Below are positions 36,045-45,607 of a stretch of DNA of 64,000 bases, one piece after another. A program made the position numbers and the translations under genes. The DNA lies in the NCBI RefSeq assembly GCF_002836775.1, contig NZ_PJAQ01000012.1, forward strand, positions 89,068-153,067, written 5' to 3'. Positions within the stretch are counted from its first letter, which is position 1, and each line of letters opens with the position of its first letter. The notes under the pieces were generated by a model. The model had not been told where the DNA came from. It did no database searches and saw nothing but the letters and a program-made list of their open reading frames with translations. The DNA is from Colwellia sp. 12G3 (lineage in GTDB: Bacteria > Pseudomonadota > Gammaproteobacteria > Enterobacterales > Alteromonadaceae).

Positions 36045-36569
36045 TTAATTGTTGCCTAGAAAACTTCTCACGTCGTTAAGTGCCGTGACGGAGAAACCAT
36101 CATCGTAAAAATAAAGAATAACGCCATTCTTATCTAGCAGTACAACGCGTGCATTATTAGGGCTTTCATTACCCGTGAAGGCTTGTACTTTATCACCATC
36201 TTCATAAACAGTAACAACCCCTTTCCATAATGGTTTTGGAATACCAGCACGCATACCGTTATCAATCATAGTACTGAACATTCTTGGAAATAGTCCTTGA
36301 ATAGTCGGTAGTTCATAGGCTGCAACTTTTGTTTTAGTCATGTCTAAACCTATTAACCAACGATCAATATCAAACTGTGAGTTTTGTTTGTAACCAATAA
36401 GTAATAAGGTGAAGTCTTCCTTAAAATCTTCCGGCATATTCATGCTGTTTTTTTCAAGTGTTTGACCCGTAATAGATGGAAAAGATTTTCCGGTAATATT
36501 TTGGTTTGGGTGATTAGCGCTACAGGCCGTTAGCAGACTAATGAAAAGACATAAAATAATGATACGCAT
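36045..36569 (-). CDS. Lipoprotein with thioredoxin-like fold
   Basis: A 174-aa protein. The signal and lipobox LLTAC (C16) predict membrane anchoring. The mature part (FPSITGQTLEKN, then EDFTLLLIGYKQN, GKKxx-like VVTVYEDGD, RVVLLDKNGVILYFYDDGF) has the strand order of redoxin/thioredoxin-like proteins such as the ATP10/AhpC-TSA relatives, but there is no CxxC, so it is not a classical disulfide enzyme. Role unknown. Confidence 0.65.
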   Translation of the reverse strand: MRIIILCLFISLLTACSANHPNQNITGKSFPSITGQTLEKNSMNMPEDFKEDFTLLLIGYKQNSQFDIDRWLIGLDMTKTKVAAYELPTIQGLFPRMFSTMIDNGMRAGIPKPLWKGVVTVYEDGDKVQAFTGNESPNNARVVLLDKNGVILYFYDDGFSVTALNDVRSFLGNN

Positions 36570-36806
36570 TTATAGGTTACTCGTTTGTTATTACAGTTAT
36601 CTAACCTATACGTTAGATTAAAATGTTCAGTTCACAATCTTTTATTTTTTCTACTATTTTTGTATTTGCTTATATTTGATTATGTTGGTTTCATTATTTG
36701 ATCTTTAGGTGTGGTTATAGCGTAATACTAAGATGAACCATAACATTTTCAAGCTCAACACTATGCGGTTATGGTCCGATATTCTCTATTTGGAAGGAGT
36801 TAAGTG

Positions 36807-37022
36807 ATGAACAAAGTGAACCCTAAAGCGCTGTTACACAGTAAATGGAGCAAGGTTGAAGTAACTCATAAAGAAAAACACTTTATCATCACAAAGGTTA
36901 AATTTGATGAAGATCAAAAAGTTGTTGACTGTGTAATAGAGGCGGTAATGACTAAAAATGACTATGAAATTGATTGGCGTGAGCTAAAACTCATTGATAA
37001 GTGGCGTATAGGCTGGCAATAA
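36807..37022 (+). CDS. Small Trp-rich conserved protein (TIGR02450 family)
   Basis: A 71-aa protein. The ATG at 36807 is preferred over the GTG at 36804 because GGAAGGAG ends seven bases upstream. The pattern NPKALLHSKWSKVEV, EKHFIITKV, VIEAVMTK and IDWRELKLIDKWRIGW matches the TIGR02450 family of short Trp-rich proteins found in marine gammaproteobacteria. Function unknown. Single gene. Confidence 0.85.
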   Translation: MNKVNPKALLHSKWSKVEVTHKEKHFIITKVKFDEDQKVVDCVIEAVMTKNDYEIDWRELKLIDKWRIGWQ

Positions 37023-37048
37023 ATACCTAAAGTAGTACGCTAGGTACT

Positions 37049-37831
37049 TTACCAGTTAATTGTTTCGCCATTCCAGCCAAGATAACTTGCTGTTTGGTCT
37101 ACCGGTGTTTCTTCAACAATAGTTAATAGCTGTTTTGCGACATATTCACAGGTAAATAGCTTACCAGCAGGTACATTCTTATGGAATGGTTTAGATAAAG
37201 GTGTGTCTGTAGTACCGGGATGAAAAGCAATCAGTTTTATATTCTTAGCACGTCGTGCTAATTCAATTGAAGCCGTTTTAATCATCATGTTTAAGGCGGC
37301 TTTTGATGCGCGATAACTATACCAACCACCTAAACGATTATCACTGATACTGCCTACTCGGGCACTAAATACCACCATCTTACACGGTGATTTCCCTGTT
37401 AAAAGAGGGATAAGTTTTTGAATCCATAACATCGGCGTTAGTGCATTGGCTGTCATTACCTGTTGAAACGCTTCTACATCGAATTCTTCTATACGTTTTT
37501 CAGGATAAATATCATTGCTGTGCAGTATGCCGTTACAGATGAACACACGGGTAATAGGAGGGTAATCTTCAATCGTAATTTGCTTAATGGCGACTTCGAT
37601 TGATTCTGATTGATAATCTTTTACTATGATCTCTTTATCGTGAAAAACTAAGTGTTCATCGTTAGTTGAATTTAGGCTGCTATTTTCATTGATAACATTA
37701 CTACTAACGTTACTCGTGGTATCTCGACGTATAAGAATTAAGCCAGTGTTTTCCGTTGCTTGTATTGTTAAGGCAATCGCTTTTGCTATGCTACTATTTG
37801 CGCCTATGATCAGTGTTCTTTGAGATATCAT
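37049..37831 (-). CDS. Short-chain dehydrogenase/reductase (CsgA/YciK-type)
   Basis: A 260-aa Rossmann-fold oxidoreductase. The nucleotide-binding motif is GANSSIAKAI near the N-terminus, with ICNGILH, the catalytic Ser in FSARVGSIS and Y-x-x-x-K in YRASKAA, and the family PGTTDTPLS loop. Substrate unknown. Its start overlaps the DCC-family gene by 38 bp, so the two are co-transcribed. Confidence 0.88.
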   Translation of the reverse strand: MISQRTLIIGANSSIAKAIALTIQATENTGLILIRRDTTSNVSSNVINENSSLNSTNDEHLVFHDKEIIVKDYQSESIEVAIKQITIEDYPPITRVFICNGILHSNDIYPEKRIEEFDVEAFQQVMTANALTPMLWIQKLIPLLTGKSPCKMVVFSARVGSISDNRLGGWYSYRASKAALNMMIKTASIELARRAKNIKLIAFHPGTTDTPLSKPFHKNVPAGKLFTCEYVAKQLLTIVEETPVDQTASYLGWNGETINW

Positions 37832-38219
37832 AACAAGCTCCAGTAATACAGTTAGTGGATTTTATACCAAAAATTTTAGCCAGCATTGCTGACAATGGAT
37901 GACGATACTTGGCAATGGCTAAATACACCAAGTGACTGATTCTTTTAATCACCGGCCAGTTTAACGGAGCAACCCAAAAACCTTTACCAACGATAGTCCA
38001 TGCTCTATGAGTAACTTCAAGCCCTAGCAGCAGTTGATCGTGATAATAAGCGTGTAATATTTTCATGGCCTCATCAAACTTAATGTCGGGGTAAAGGCTA
38101 TCAAAATCGTCTAGATGAATATCAACCAACTTAATGGCATTGTCTTTATCGTAACTTTTAAGGTGAGTCATTTCTGTTGTGCACATGGGACAGTGACCAT
38201 CATAAAATATTGTTAACAT
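37794..38219 (-). CDS. Thiol-disulfide oxidoreductase DCC family protein (DUF393)
   Basis: A 141-aa protein with the family-naming motif FYDGHCPMC (C10-x-x-C13), a predicted thioredoxin-like redox site, followed by THLKSYDKDNAIKLVDIH and the amphipathic middle part around RAWTIVGKGFW. Cellular role unproven. Overlaps the downstream SDR gene by 38 bp. Confidence 0.88.
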   Translation of the reverse strand: MLTIFYDGHCPMCTTEMTHLKSYDKDNAIKLVDIHLDDFDSLYPDIKFDEAMKILHAYYHDQLLLGLEVTHRAWTIVGKGFWVAPLNWPVIKRISHLVYLAIAKYRHPLSAMLAKIFGIKSTNCITGACYDISKNTDHRRK

Positions 38220-38371
38220 GAAACTACTCCTAGCTGTGCTTGTGTCGTGAATATTGCCGTTCCTTTAGTGATAACTAAAAAACACGGTTGGGTAAGCCAT
38301 GTCATTAAATATCAATACGGCAATTGCTTGGGTAACGATCACCTAGCTGATCTTTCTTTTATCTATACTCA

Positions 38372-39244
38372 CTATCCAATCAAATCAATAATGACCGATT
38401 TAATATACTGAGTGCGACTATTTTCGAAAGAAAGACGGTTTTGGCAAAGGTATAAGGTTTCATTAACCGTATGTTTTAAATAATGTATGGTGATGTCGTC
38501 TTGCTTATTAAAAGCATTGACGGCATGTAAGGGCAACACAGTAAAACCTAACCCTCGACTAACAGGCTCTAAAATTAAGCTAATTTGATTAGAAAATCCG
38601 GCATGTCTAAACTGATTAATATGTTCAAATTCAGAGAAATTGAGACTGAGTAATTGATGGATATGATGTTCTGCGTCAGGGTGCCCAATAAAGCCAAGTT
38701 CTATTAATACTTGCCAGTTAATGAGTTTAATTTTATTTGATGTAACTAACACTAAGGGCTCTACCGCTATTGGTGTGCTTATTAACGCTGAACTTTTAGT
38801 GAGTTCGGTGAGTAAACCGATATCCACCTTTCTATCGATTAAGTCCTGTTCTATGCTTGAGTTCGGCGCAAACATATAATCTACAATTAAGGTTGGATGG
38901 CGTTGCTGTATATTCAATAACTGTGGGTATAACTTTAATCCGACACTACCGGGTGTTGTTATTTTTACTGTGCCAATGAAGGGATCATCTTGTTTTATCG
39001 ATGCTTCCATTTCTTCAGAAGTCCTCAATAAAATTTTTCCTTGCAGGTAAAGCTTTTCACCTGCATCCGTTAGTGAAAAAGATTTTCCTTCGCGGACAAG
39101 TAGTAAAGTCGCTAAGTGTTGTTCTAACTTTTTTATATGCTGACTGACGCCAGATTGAGTCATAAATAGTTTATCAGCCGTTTTTGTAAAATGGCCGATA
39201 TCGACAAGGCAACAGAATGTTTTTAACCAAACAAGATTAATCAT
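38372..39244 (-). CDS. LysR-family transcriptional regulator
   Basis: A 290-aa protein. The N-terminal winged helix-turn-helix is GHFTKTADKLFMTQSGVSQH with IKKLEQHL, followed by an effector-binding domain (90-290) containing GLGFTVLPLHAV. Divergent from the VOC/glyoxalase-family gene at 39369. The 124-bp spacer holds a dyad (39261-39280) that may be its site. Confidence 0.9.
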   Translation of the reverse strand: MINLVWLKTFCCLVDIGHFTKTADKLFMTQSGVSQHIKKLEQHLATLLLVREGKSFSLTDAGEKLYLQGKILLRTSEEMEASIKQDDPFIGTVKITTPGSVGLKLYPQLLNIQQRHPTLIVDYMFAPNSSIEQDLIDRKVDIGLLTELTKSSALISTPIAVEPLVLVTSNKIKLINWQVLIELGFIGHPDAEHHIHQLLSLNFSEFEHINQFRHAGFSNQISLILEPVSRGLGFTVLPLHAVNAFNKQDDITIHYLKHTVNETLYLCQNRLSFENSRTQYIKSVIIDLIG

Positions 39245-39260
39245 TACAAAGCGTACTCAT

Positions 39261-39280
39261 AATTATGACTTATGATAATT
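39261..39280. promoter_or_regulatory. Candidate LysR-type dyad
   Basis: AATTAT-N8-ATAATT inverted repeat in the divergent LysR/VOC promoter region, a T-N11-A-like arrangement. The arms are AT-only, so chance is possible. Confidence 0.3.
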
Positions 39281-39368
39281 GTACGTAATTAATGTGCCAG
39301 CGTAAACTCTATCCATCTAAACAATACCGACTTAAAAAATACCAACTGGTTTAACAGAGGAATAAATA

Positions 39369-39869
39369 ATGAGTAAAGCATACCCAAGATCATTTTCACA
39401 TATTGGCATTTCAGTACCTAACGTAGAAGCAGCCCTGAAATTCTACACTGAAGTATTAGGTTGGTACGAAATTATGAAACCAACCGTCATTGTTGAAGAT
39501 AATAGCCCTATTGGCGAAATGTGTACGGACGTATTCGGCGCTAATTGGGGTAAGTTTAAAATTGCTCATATGTCTACGGGCGATCGTATTGGTGTTGAAT
39601 TATTTGAATTTAAAAATCAAGAAAACCCAGAAGACAACTTTGAGTATTGGAAAACAGGTGTATTCCATTTCTGTGTTCAAGATCCTAACCTAGAAGAGCT
39701 GGTTGAAAAAATAGTTGAAGCAGGCGGTAAAAAACGTATGGCAGAGCCACGTTATTATTACCCAGGAGAAAAACCATATCGCATGATTTATATGGAAGAC
39801 CCGTTTGGCAATATCTTAGAAATATATAGCCATAGTTATGAGTTAACTTATGCTGCGGGCGCTTATTAA
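39369..39869 (+). CDS. VOC-family (glyoxalase/dioxygenase fold) protein
   Basis: A 166-aa protein. The vicinal-oxygen-chelate fold shows as two beta-alpha-beta modules: FSHIGISVPNVEAALKFY with the metal-ligand His H11 and GVELFEF with a ligand Glu, then VFHFCVQDPNLEELVEKI and EDPFGNILEIYS with its Glu. Reaction unknown; it could be a lactoylglutathione-lyase-like or ring-cleavage enzyme. Divergent from, and probably controlled by, the LysR gene upstream. Confidence 0.85.
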   Translation: MSKAYPRSFSHIGISVPNVEAALKFYTEVLGWYEIMKPTVIVEDNSPIGEMCTDVFGANWGKFKIAHMSTGDRIGVELFEFKNQENPEDNFEYWKTGVFHFCVQDPNLEELVEKIVEAGGKKRMAEPRYYYPGEKPYRMIYMEDPFGNILEIYSHSYELTYAAGAY

Positions 39870-39913
39870 TTTTATAGCACAAATAATATGAAGAAATCAG
39901 AGGTAAGGTTAAT

Positions 39914-41590
39914 CTAAAAACCTTCCTCTACTTCAAAAGTTAACTGCTCTTTGGTTATCGGGTGACGAAAGCTTAATCGTTGTGCATGTAAATGAAGTCT
40001 ATCAGCACTGGTGCCATATAAGCCATCACCAATAATAGGTAAGTTAAGGCCATCAGGGTGTGCGCAATGCATACGTAGTTGATGTGTTCTACCCGTAATA
40101 GGGTATAAAAATAACTTGCTGGTATTACCTATTTCTTCAATAAGCTGCCAATGCGTTTCAGCATACTTTCCGTGCTCGTGGCATACCATTTGTTTTGGTC
40201 TGTCATCAAAGTCACCACGCAGGGGTAAACATATCTCACCGGCGGTGTTTTCTAACTTACCCTCAATAGTTGCTACATAACGTTTGCTTACTTCTTTATC
40301 AAGAAACTGTTGTTGCAAGTTTTTATGAGCACGTTCATTCAGTGCTAACATTAATAAGCCAGAGGTAGCCATATCTAATCTATGGATAATCAAACTACCT
40401 GTTGCTTGAGGAAACTGTGCCTTAATACGGGTATATACAGAGTCTTTAATAGACTTTCCAGGCACAGACAATAAACCCGCGGGTTTATTAACTACCACGA
40501 CATGCTCATCTTGAAAAACAATCTCTAAATCTAACCCTTCAGCGGGATTAATCAATAAAGGGTTTTCATCTACCTCCATACCGGTAAGCATGTGACTTAA
40601 AATGGGTTGGCATTTACCTTGGCAGGCGGGGTAGAAGTGTTGGTGTTTTCTTATTTCTGACTTAGGCTGTGTTCCCCACCAAAACTCAGCCATACATAAC
40701 GGCGTTAGCTTATTTTCAAAGGCATACTGCAACATTTTTGGTGCAGCGCAATCACCAGATCCAGCCGGTGGTTTTTGCACTATGGTGTCGGAAAAAAGCT
40801 CAATTAAGTCTTTACGTTCTCCTTTACAGTTTAACATTTGGTATTGTTTGAAAAAATGTTTTTGCAGTGTTGTAGAACGCTTTTTTCTGATTTTTTTTAG
40901 TGACTCTATTTCATCGGTAAGTTGCAATAAACGACTTGAGGTTAAGTTAATACTTGTTTGATGATGTAGCTTTAATGCTTGTAGCGCTTTTTTATCCGTA
41001 ACACTGGCGCGAGATAGTTCAATGCTAATATCTCTATGTTCGTCTTCAGGTAAACCAGCAGAGCTGAGCCAAGCGCGTTTTTCTTTACGTGCCTTTTTGT
41101 TCTCTCGCATTTGTTGCTGCAGACACACTATTTCTTCTTCAGACTTACCTACTTCTGTCTCTAATAAAAGTGTCAACTTACAAATGTCGGGATTGGCTTC
41201 TAATTGAGCAATGGTCTTGTTGATACCATTGATTTCAATTTGTTGTGTCTGCTCAAATTCACTCTGCTTATATGCTTGATGTATTGTGGGAACAAAGTTA
41301 ATTTCAGCCCTCTCATCGGTACCACTTTCATTAGCATTGCCCGAAAGAGCGGATAAGTAACCAAGCGAGCCTTGCATATCTTTAACAATTAACACCCCAT
41401 ACATTCTACCTTGTTGCTCTGAATCGACAGGATGAAATCTTTTTAATTTCAGCTGTAACTCTTCACTTGCTGCTTGTGCTAAGGGATGTGTTTGATAATG
41501 AAAGGGGTAAGTAAACTTCGCAGGTAATTGGTACTGACTAATGTCACAAGTGAATTTAGTGAAACAGGATAAATGGCTGGTATTAAACAT
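39914..41590 (-). CDS. RluA-family pseudouridine synthase with long N-terminal extension
   Basis: A 558-aa protein. The C-terminal ~220 residues are an RluA-type catalytic domain: VVNKPAGLLSVPG, the catalytic Asp D406 in HRLDMATSG, RYVATIEG, PITGRTHQLRMHCAH and IIGDGLYG. Standard RluA-type enzymes are 220-330 aa. Here about 330 extra N-terminal residues include a charged coiled-coil region (about 130-260, ENKKARKEKRAW) and a segment GSGDCAAPKMLQYAFENKLTP (quoted to show the conserved GDCAAPK). Such long versions occur in several marine gammaproteobacteria. The modified RNA position is not predictable. Confidence 0.88.
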   Translation of the reverse strand: MFNTSHLSCFTKFTCDISQYQLPAKFTYPFHYQTHPLAQAASEELQLKLKRFHPVDSEQQGRMYGVLIVKDMQGSLGYLSALSGNANESGTDERAEINFVPTIHQAYKQSEFEQTQQIEINGINKTIAQLEANPDICKLTLLLETEVGKSEEEIVCLQQQMRENKKARKEKRAWLSSAGLPEDEHRDISIELSRASVTDKKALQALKLHHQTSINLTSSRLLQLTDEIESLKKIRKKRSTTLQKHFFKQYQMLNCKGERKDLIELFSDTIVQKPPAGSGDCAAPKMLQYAFENKLTPLCMAEFWWGTQPKSEIRKHQHFYPACQGKCQPILSHMLTGMEVDENPLLINPAEGLDLEIVFQDEHVVVVNKPAGLLSVPGKSIKDSVYTRIKAQFPQATGSLIIHRLDMATSGLLMLALNERAHKNLQQQFLDKEVSKRYVATIEGKLENTAGEICLPLRGDFDDRPKQMVCHEHGKYAETHWQLIEEIGNTSKLFLYPITGRTHQLRMHCAHPDGLNLPIIGDGLYGTSADRLHLHAQRLSFRHPITKEQLTFEVEEGF

Positions 41591-41919
41591 GATAGTGAAC
41601 TAGCAAATAAGTTAAAAATAAAAGTCACGTCGGCGTATGCCTTAGGTGATGCTCTATAAGTAGTGTCTATTCTAATCGTTATCACTAATGACTGCACTGC
41701 TTAAATGTAAATGGAATAACGAATTTTTCTTTAGCATCATAATGAATAATAAACTGTCATTTTTTTACACTTGTACAATTAAGGGGGGTGCTGTTTTTTT
41801 ATCTCATTGTCTTTACAATGAAATTTACATGTGGTAAGTCCTATGCATTTTTTTGTATAAGGAAAAGGAAGTCCACAGACGATATTTAAAATATTTATAT
41901 ATTAACTGAGGGGAAACTA

Positions 41920-42676
41920 ATGAATATAGTGAAAAAAGCTTTGGCTATTGCAGCCATTGTACTAACAAGTTTTTCAGCTTCAGCCACACTGATTAATGTT
42001 GGTGGTGTTGAATGGGATCCTGATTATGTTTTTGACTTTAACGGAGTTGCTGGCGTTATTTATCAAGAAATTGATTTAGGAACAGGGAATTTAAGTGCTT
42101 ACGGTAGGGTTACATCGTTAAATGGTCTAGGTGCTGCCGATTTATGCCCTGGTTGTGAATTAACTTTTCATTTTGGTGGTTATAATTTATCAGGAGCTGA
42201 TGCTGCTTTAACAAGTGATTTTGAATATACAGGAGGTTGGATGAATTTTGGGTAGATAACACTGCGGATGCGCCAGTAAGCGATTCAAATCTATTAACTG
42301 CTGCTAACACCGGTCATGGCGGCGGAGAAAATGCATTATGGCTTTCACTGGCAGGGCATGTTTTTGCGGGTACAAAAACTACCCTCTTAGGAGGGACAAA
42401 TTTAGCTGGCTTTCCTATAGGCGCAGGAGCGTTAGATGTCACTGGAGGGATAGCAATGGGGAATATAGATACCACCTCAATATTACTGCCTAATGATACT
42501 TCACTGGTCTGATCTTTGGTTCCACGTTTACTCATTTTGACAATGATGACTCAATAGCTTGGGGGACGGGCTCTGCTGACTTTAGTGGTGAATCAATTCC
42601 AGAGCCAACAACACTTGCTATCTTTGCTTTAGCTCTGATCGCACTAGCTATTAGAAGTCGTAATAAAAGAGTTTAA
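41920..42676 (+). pseudogene. PEP-CTERM sorting-domain protein, broken by two frameshifts
   Basis: Three consecutive frames form one protein. A signal peptide and N-terminal part (from the ATG at 41920, MNIVKKALAIAAIVLTSFSA) end at a stop at 42253. The sequence continues one frame back as NFWVDNTADAPVSDSNLL until 42512. It then continues one more frame back as TGLIFGSTFTHFDNDD and ends in a PEP-CTERM tail, IPEPTTLAIFALALIALAI, plus a basic end. Each junction fits a single-base deletion (at AATTTTGGG near 42248 and near 42502). It would have been an exosortase-sorted surface protein. Either a real pseudogene or two sequencing errors. The upstream 41591-41919 is AT-rich and may hold its promoter. 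Confidence 0.75.
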
Positions 42677-42711
42677 TCTACTTCAATTATTATATGTCTA
42701 ATACAAAAAAG

Positions 42712-42735
42712 GCCTTCATAAATGAAGGCATTTTT
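42712..42735 (+). terminator. Rho-independent terminator after PEP-CTERM gene
   Basis: GCCTTCAT-AA-ATGAAGGC followed by ATTTTTATTTT, with a preceding A-run, so it could work in both directions. Confidence 0.8.
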
Positions 42736-42856
42736 ATTTTAATTCAGTTAAATCACATCAAGAATAGAGCCAATTATGATTAGTAATAAACATTGTAAAA
42801 TAAACTGACAGTGCATGTACTCTATGCTTTTCAGCCTACTCAATTAATAAAAGGGA

Positions 42857-43822
42857 CTAACTTCCACTAACAATCTCTATAGTACTAACGCCACTATGAA
42901 TTAGTGCAGCATTACTAGGTAATTCTTCATTACCGGCTAGTAAGTAGATAACTTGTTGGCCTTTTTGAGCAAGCTCTAAGGCATGTTGGTAATTGAGCAT
43001 AATCTTTGAACTGACACTTTGCGGATATTTTTCGGCATCGCGGCGAACATATTCAATTAACTCAATGTTGACATTGTCATCATAAAAAACAGCATCGGCA
43101 AATTGTAAAGTGCGATGGGCGTTTAAGGTTAAGTTGTCAGGGTTACCGTCAGTGGTATGAATAAAAACAATTTTGCCCGCAGGCGGTGCTACTTGTTCTT
43201 TTAAACTAACGATTAACTGTTGTTCGGCTTCTTGTTGATGACCATCAAGTAAATTTTGGCCTATCGGTCCTCGTAGGGTGTTCTCCCAAAAAGTACGGCG
43301 ATTGGGGATGCCTTTAATACGTGCTTTTACATGATCACGAAACTTTAATGAAAAGTCAGCTAAGCGGCCATAACCTTGCGGTAATATTTTCTCTATTTGT
43401 TCGCGTAACATGCGAATGAGTATCGGGGCACTGCCTGAGCTTGAAAGTGCAATAATCATAGGCGAGCGATCAATAATAGCTGGCGTTATATAGGTACAAA
43501 GGGCAGGTTGGTCAACAACATTAGCAAGAATGTTAAACTCTAGCGCTTCATAATAAACTTGTTCATTAACGGCGGTATCATCGGTGGCAGCAATCACTAA
43601 GGTAATTTTGGTTAACAAACCTGCTTTATAATTATGCTGTAACCAACCTAATTGATTCTCGTTAATTAAGCGCTCAACACCTTCGGTAACGCTTGCCGCC
43701 ATGATGGTAATGTTTGTTGTGGTCTTTAACAGTAATTCGATTTTACGGGCAGCAACATCACCACCACCAACGACCATGGCATTAATTTTACTACCATCAA
43801 GAAAAACGGGAAAATACTTCAT
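42857..43822 (-). CDS. Siroheme-synthase-like protein with remnant methyltransferase domain
   Basis: A 321-aa protein. Residues 1-~210 form the CysG N-terminal / Met8p module (precorrin-2 dehydrogenase and sirohydrochlorin ferrochelatase): VVGGGDVAARKIELLL NAD-binding motif, VIAATDD, NVVDQPALCTYITPA and SSSGSAP. In full CysG an ~245-aa uroporphyrinogen-III methyltransferase follows. Here only ~105 residues remain (IVFIHTTDGNPDNLTLNAHR, FADAVFYDD, YVRRDAEKY) and the normal GAGPGD loop is lost. So it should make siroheme from precorrin-2 but needs a separate methyltransferase encoded elsewhere. Confidence 0.85.
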   Translation of the reverse strand: MKYFPVFLDGSKINAMVVGGGDVAARKIELLLKTTTNITIMAASVTEGVERLINENQLGWLQHNYKAGLLTKITLVIAATDDTAVNEQVYYEALEFNILANVVDQPALCTYITPAIIDRSPMIIALSSSGSAPILIRMLREQIEKILPQGYGRLADFSLKFRDHVKARIKGIPNRRTFWENTLRGPIGQNLLDGHQQEAEQQLIVSLKEQVAPPAGKIVFIHTTDGNPDNLTLNAHRTLQFADAVFYDDNVNIELIEYVRRDAEKYPQSVSSKIMLNYQHALELAQKGQQVIYLLAGNEELPSNAALIHSGVSTIEIVSGS

Positions 43823-43911
43823 CTACAAGCCAACTCTAACTAACGATTAATCAATATGCTCACATTAACATAACAGAAATAATAAAACCTTAATCTGTAT
43901 TAAGTTGATGT

Positions 43912-44403
43912 TTAACCTGTTGTAACGCTTAACTTTGATTCACTGACCGCTAAACCATTAGCATCGCCATAAATAGTCCAACCAGGAATAAAGTCAATGC
44001 CAGCGAAATTAATAACTACATTCACATCACCGACACCTAACTTCTCTGTTTTTATCGGATTACAGCCAAGTGCTTTGACCGCAATAGCTAAAGTGCCAAT
44101 AGTACCTGCATCACGAATACATCCGTTGATAACTACAGCCTGCCAATTATTTTTAACCGCATTTTCTGCTATCATATCGCCTAATAGGGCGCGGTTCATA
44201 CTGCCTTTACCATCAACTACCAGTACTTTACCCTTACCATCAGAGGCTAATAGTTCTTTCACTTTTGAATTGTCTTCAAAGCAAGCCACAGTGACTATTT
44301 CGCCATAAAAAATGATCTGCTTGCCATAATCAATAAAAGCTTTGTCAGCAAGGTTAAGTTGTTCAGCATAGTGATCAAATAGGTCTGGTAGTAAATCCAA
44401 CAT
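43912..44403 (-). CDS. rraA: RraA family protein (RNase E activity regulator type)
   Basis: 163 aa from the ATG at 44403 (AGGGA upstream); the frame is open to 44577 but the extension is not RraA-like and overlaps the prmA start. Family pattern: GEIVTVACFEDNSKVKELL, VLVVDGKGSMNRALLGD, AVVINGCIRDAG, GVGDVNVVINFAG and PGWTIYGDANGLAVS. Length equals E. coli RraA (161 aa), which binds RNase E and inhibits it. The fold is shared with some aldolases, so the role is inferred from the close match. Divergent from prmA. Confidence 0.9.
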   Translation of the reverse strand: MLDLLPDLFDHYAEQLNLADKAFIDYGKQIIFYGEIVTVACFEDNSKVKELLASDGKGKVLVVDGKGSMNRALLGDMIAENAVKNNWQAVVINGCIRDAGTIGTLAIAVKALGCNPIKTEKLGVGDVNVVINFAGIDFIPGWTIYGDANGLAVSESKLSVTTG

Positions 44404-44562
44404 GGTATTTTCCCTTTTATAGTTATTTATACCTACTCTAGCAGTAATGAATGATAAACTAGCATCAAGCTTATTTATTGCTACTATTTGCCAATTACAT
44501 CGTCTATTTACATCAATGACAACGAGTAGCAACAAACACAATATACCAGTAGAGAAAATTAG

Positions 44563-45444
44563 ATGCCTTGGATACAACTTAGATTAAGTGCCAACGAAGA
44601 TAACGCCGAAAAATACAGTGACTGGCTTTCAGCCTGTGGCTCACAAGCCGTTACTTTTATTGATGCAAAAGACACCCCAATATATGAACCACTTCCGGGT
44701 GATGAAGTACTTTACTGGTCAAATACTGTTGTCATGGGATTATTCGACGCTAGCCACGATATGGATAAAGTGATTAGTTATTTACAAGGTATTCATCCCG
44801 ATAAAGATCAAATGCAGTACAAGCTTGAACAATTAGAAGATAAAGACTGGGAACGTGAATGGATGGATAATTTCCACCCAATGAAATTTGGTGAACGTTT
44901 ATGGGTTTGTCCTAGCTGGCGCGATGTTCCAGATCCTGATGCAGTTAATGTCATGTTAGATCCTGGCCTTGCTTTTGGTACAGGAACTCACCCAACCACT
45001 GCTTTATGTTTAACCTGGTTAGACGGCTTAGACTTACAAGATAAAACTGTAGTCGATTTTGGTTGTGGCTCCGGCATTTTATCATTAGCAGCACTTAAGT
45101 TAGGTGCAAAGAAAGTTATTGGTATTGATATCGACCCACAAGCACTGCAAGCAAGTCTTGCTAATGCAGAACGTAATAATGTTTCCGATAGACTTGAGTT
45201 GTATTTACCTAAAGATCAGCCTAAATTTAAAGCTGATGTTGTTGTAGCAAATATTCTAGCTGGACCATTACGCGAGTTAGCGCCAACTATCATGGAATTC
45301 GTTGGTGATAAAGGTTTGTTAGCTTTATCTGGCGTATTAGAAGAGCAAGCTGAAGTGTTACAAACAATGTACGGGCAATGGTGTGATATGGAACCTGTAA
45401 GCATACAAGAAGAATGGGTTCGCTTAAATGGACAAAGAAAGTAA
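44563..45444 (+). CDS. prmA: Ribosomal protein L11 methyltransferase
   Basis: A 293-aa SAM-dependent enzyme that trimethylates ribosomal protein L11. N-terminal substrate-recognition domain ([20 protein letters not shown]), linker with [20 protein letters not shown], and the methyltransferase motif [20 protein letters not shown] with the GIDIDP acidic loop and VANILAGPL. Length and motifs match E. coli PrmA. In many gammaproteobacteria prmA directly precedes dusB-fis; here 12.5 kb separate them. Confidence 0.96.
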   Translation: MPWIQLRLSANEDNAEKYSDWLSACGSQAVTFIDAKDTPIYEPLPGDEVLYWSNTVVMGLFDASHDMDKVISYLQGIHPDKDQMQYKLEQLEDKDWEREWMDNFHPMKFGERLWVCPSWRDVPDPDAVNVMLDPGLAFGTGTHPTTALCLTWLDGLDLQDKTVVDFGCGSGILSLAALKLGAKKVIGIDIDPQALQASLANAERNNVSDRLELYLPKDQPKFKADVVVANILAGPLRELAPTIMEFVGDKGLLALSGVLEEQAEVLQTMYGQWCDMEPVSIQEEWVRLNGQRK

Positions 45445-45454
45445 CTTCATTTAG

Positions 45455-45600
45455 CTATGAGTGTCATCCCCGAGTTGTCTTATCGGACGTGGCAAGGATG
45501 CCACTTATTAGATAATGCAGACGGTACAGGAAGTACTTTATTAGATAATGCAGGAGCAATTATCCTGAGCACATTATCCTAGAGCCAGCACTTTTCTCTC
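45455..45600. repeat. Short direct repeat (33-bp period) after prmA
   Basis: TTATTAGATAATGCAG occurs at 45505-45520 and again at 45538-45553. The block begins with GTCATCCCCGAG, similar to GTCATTCCCGAG at about 56280, at the other end of the accessory block. It encodes no protein. It may be a repeat element at the left edge of the inserted region. Confidence 0.4.
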
Positions 45601-45607
45601 TTAGCAA

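Noticed and set aside
45505..45553. CRISPR-like array
   Set aside because: Only two 16-base repeats with a 33-bp period, no further units and no cas genes.
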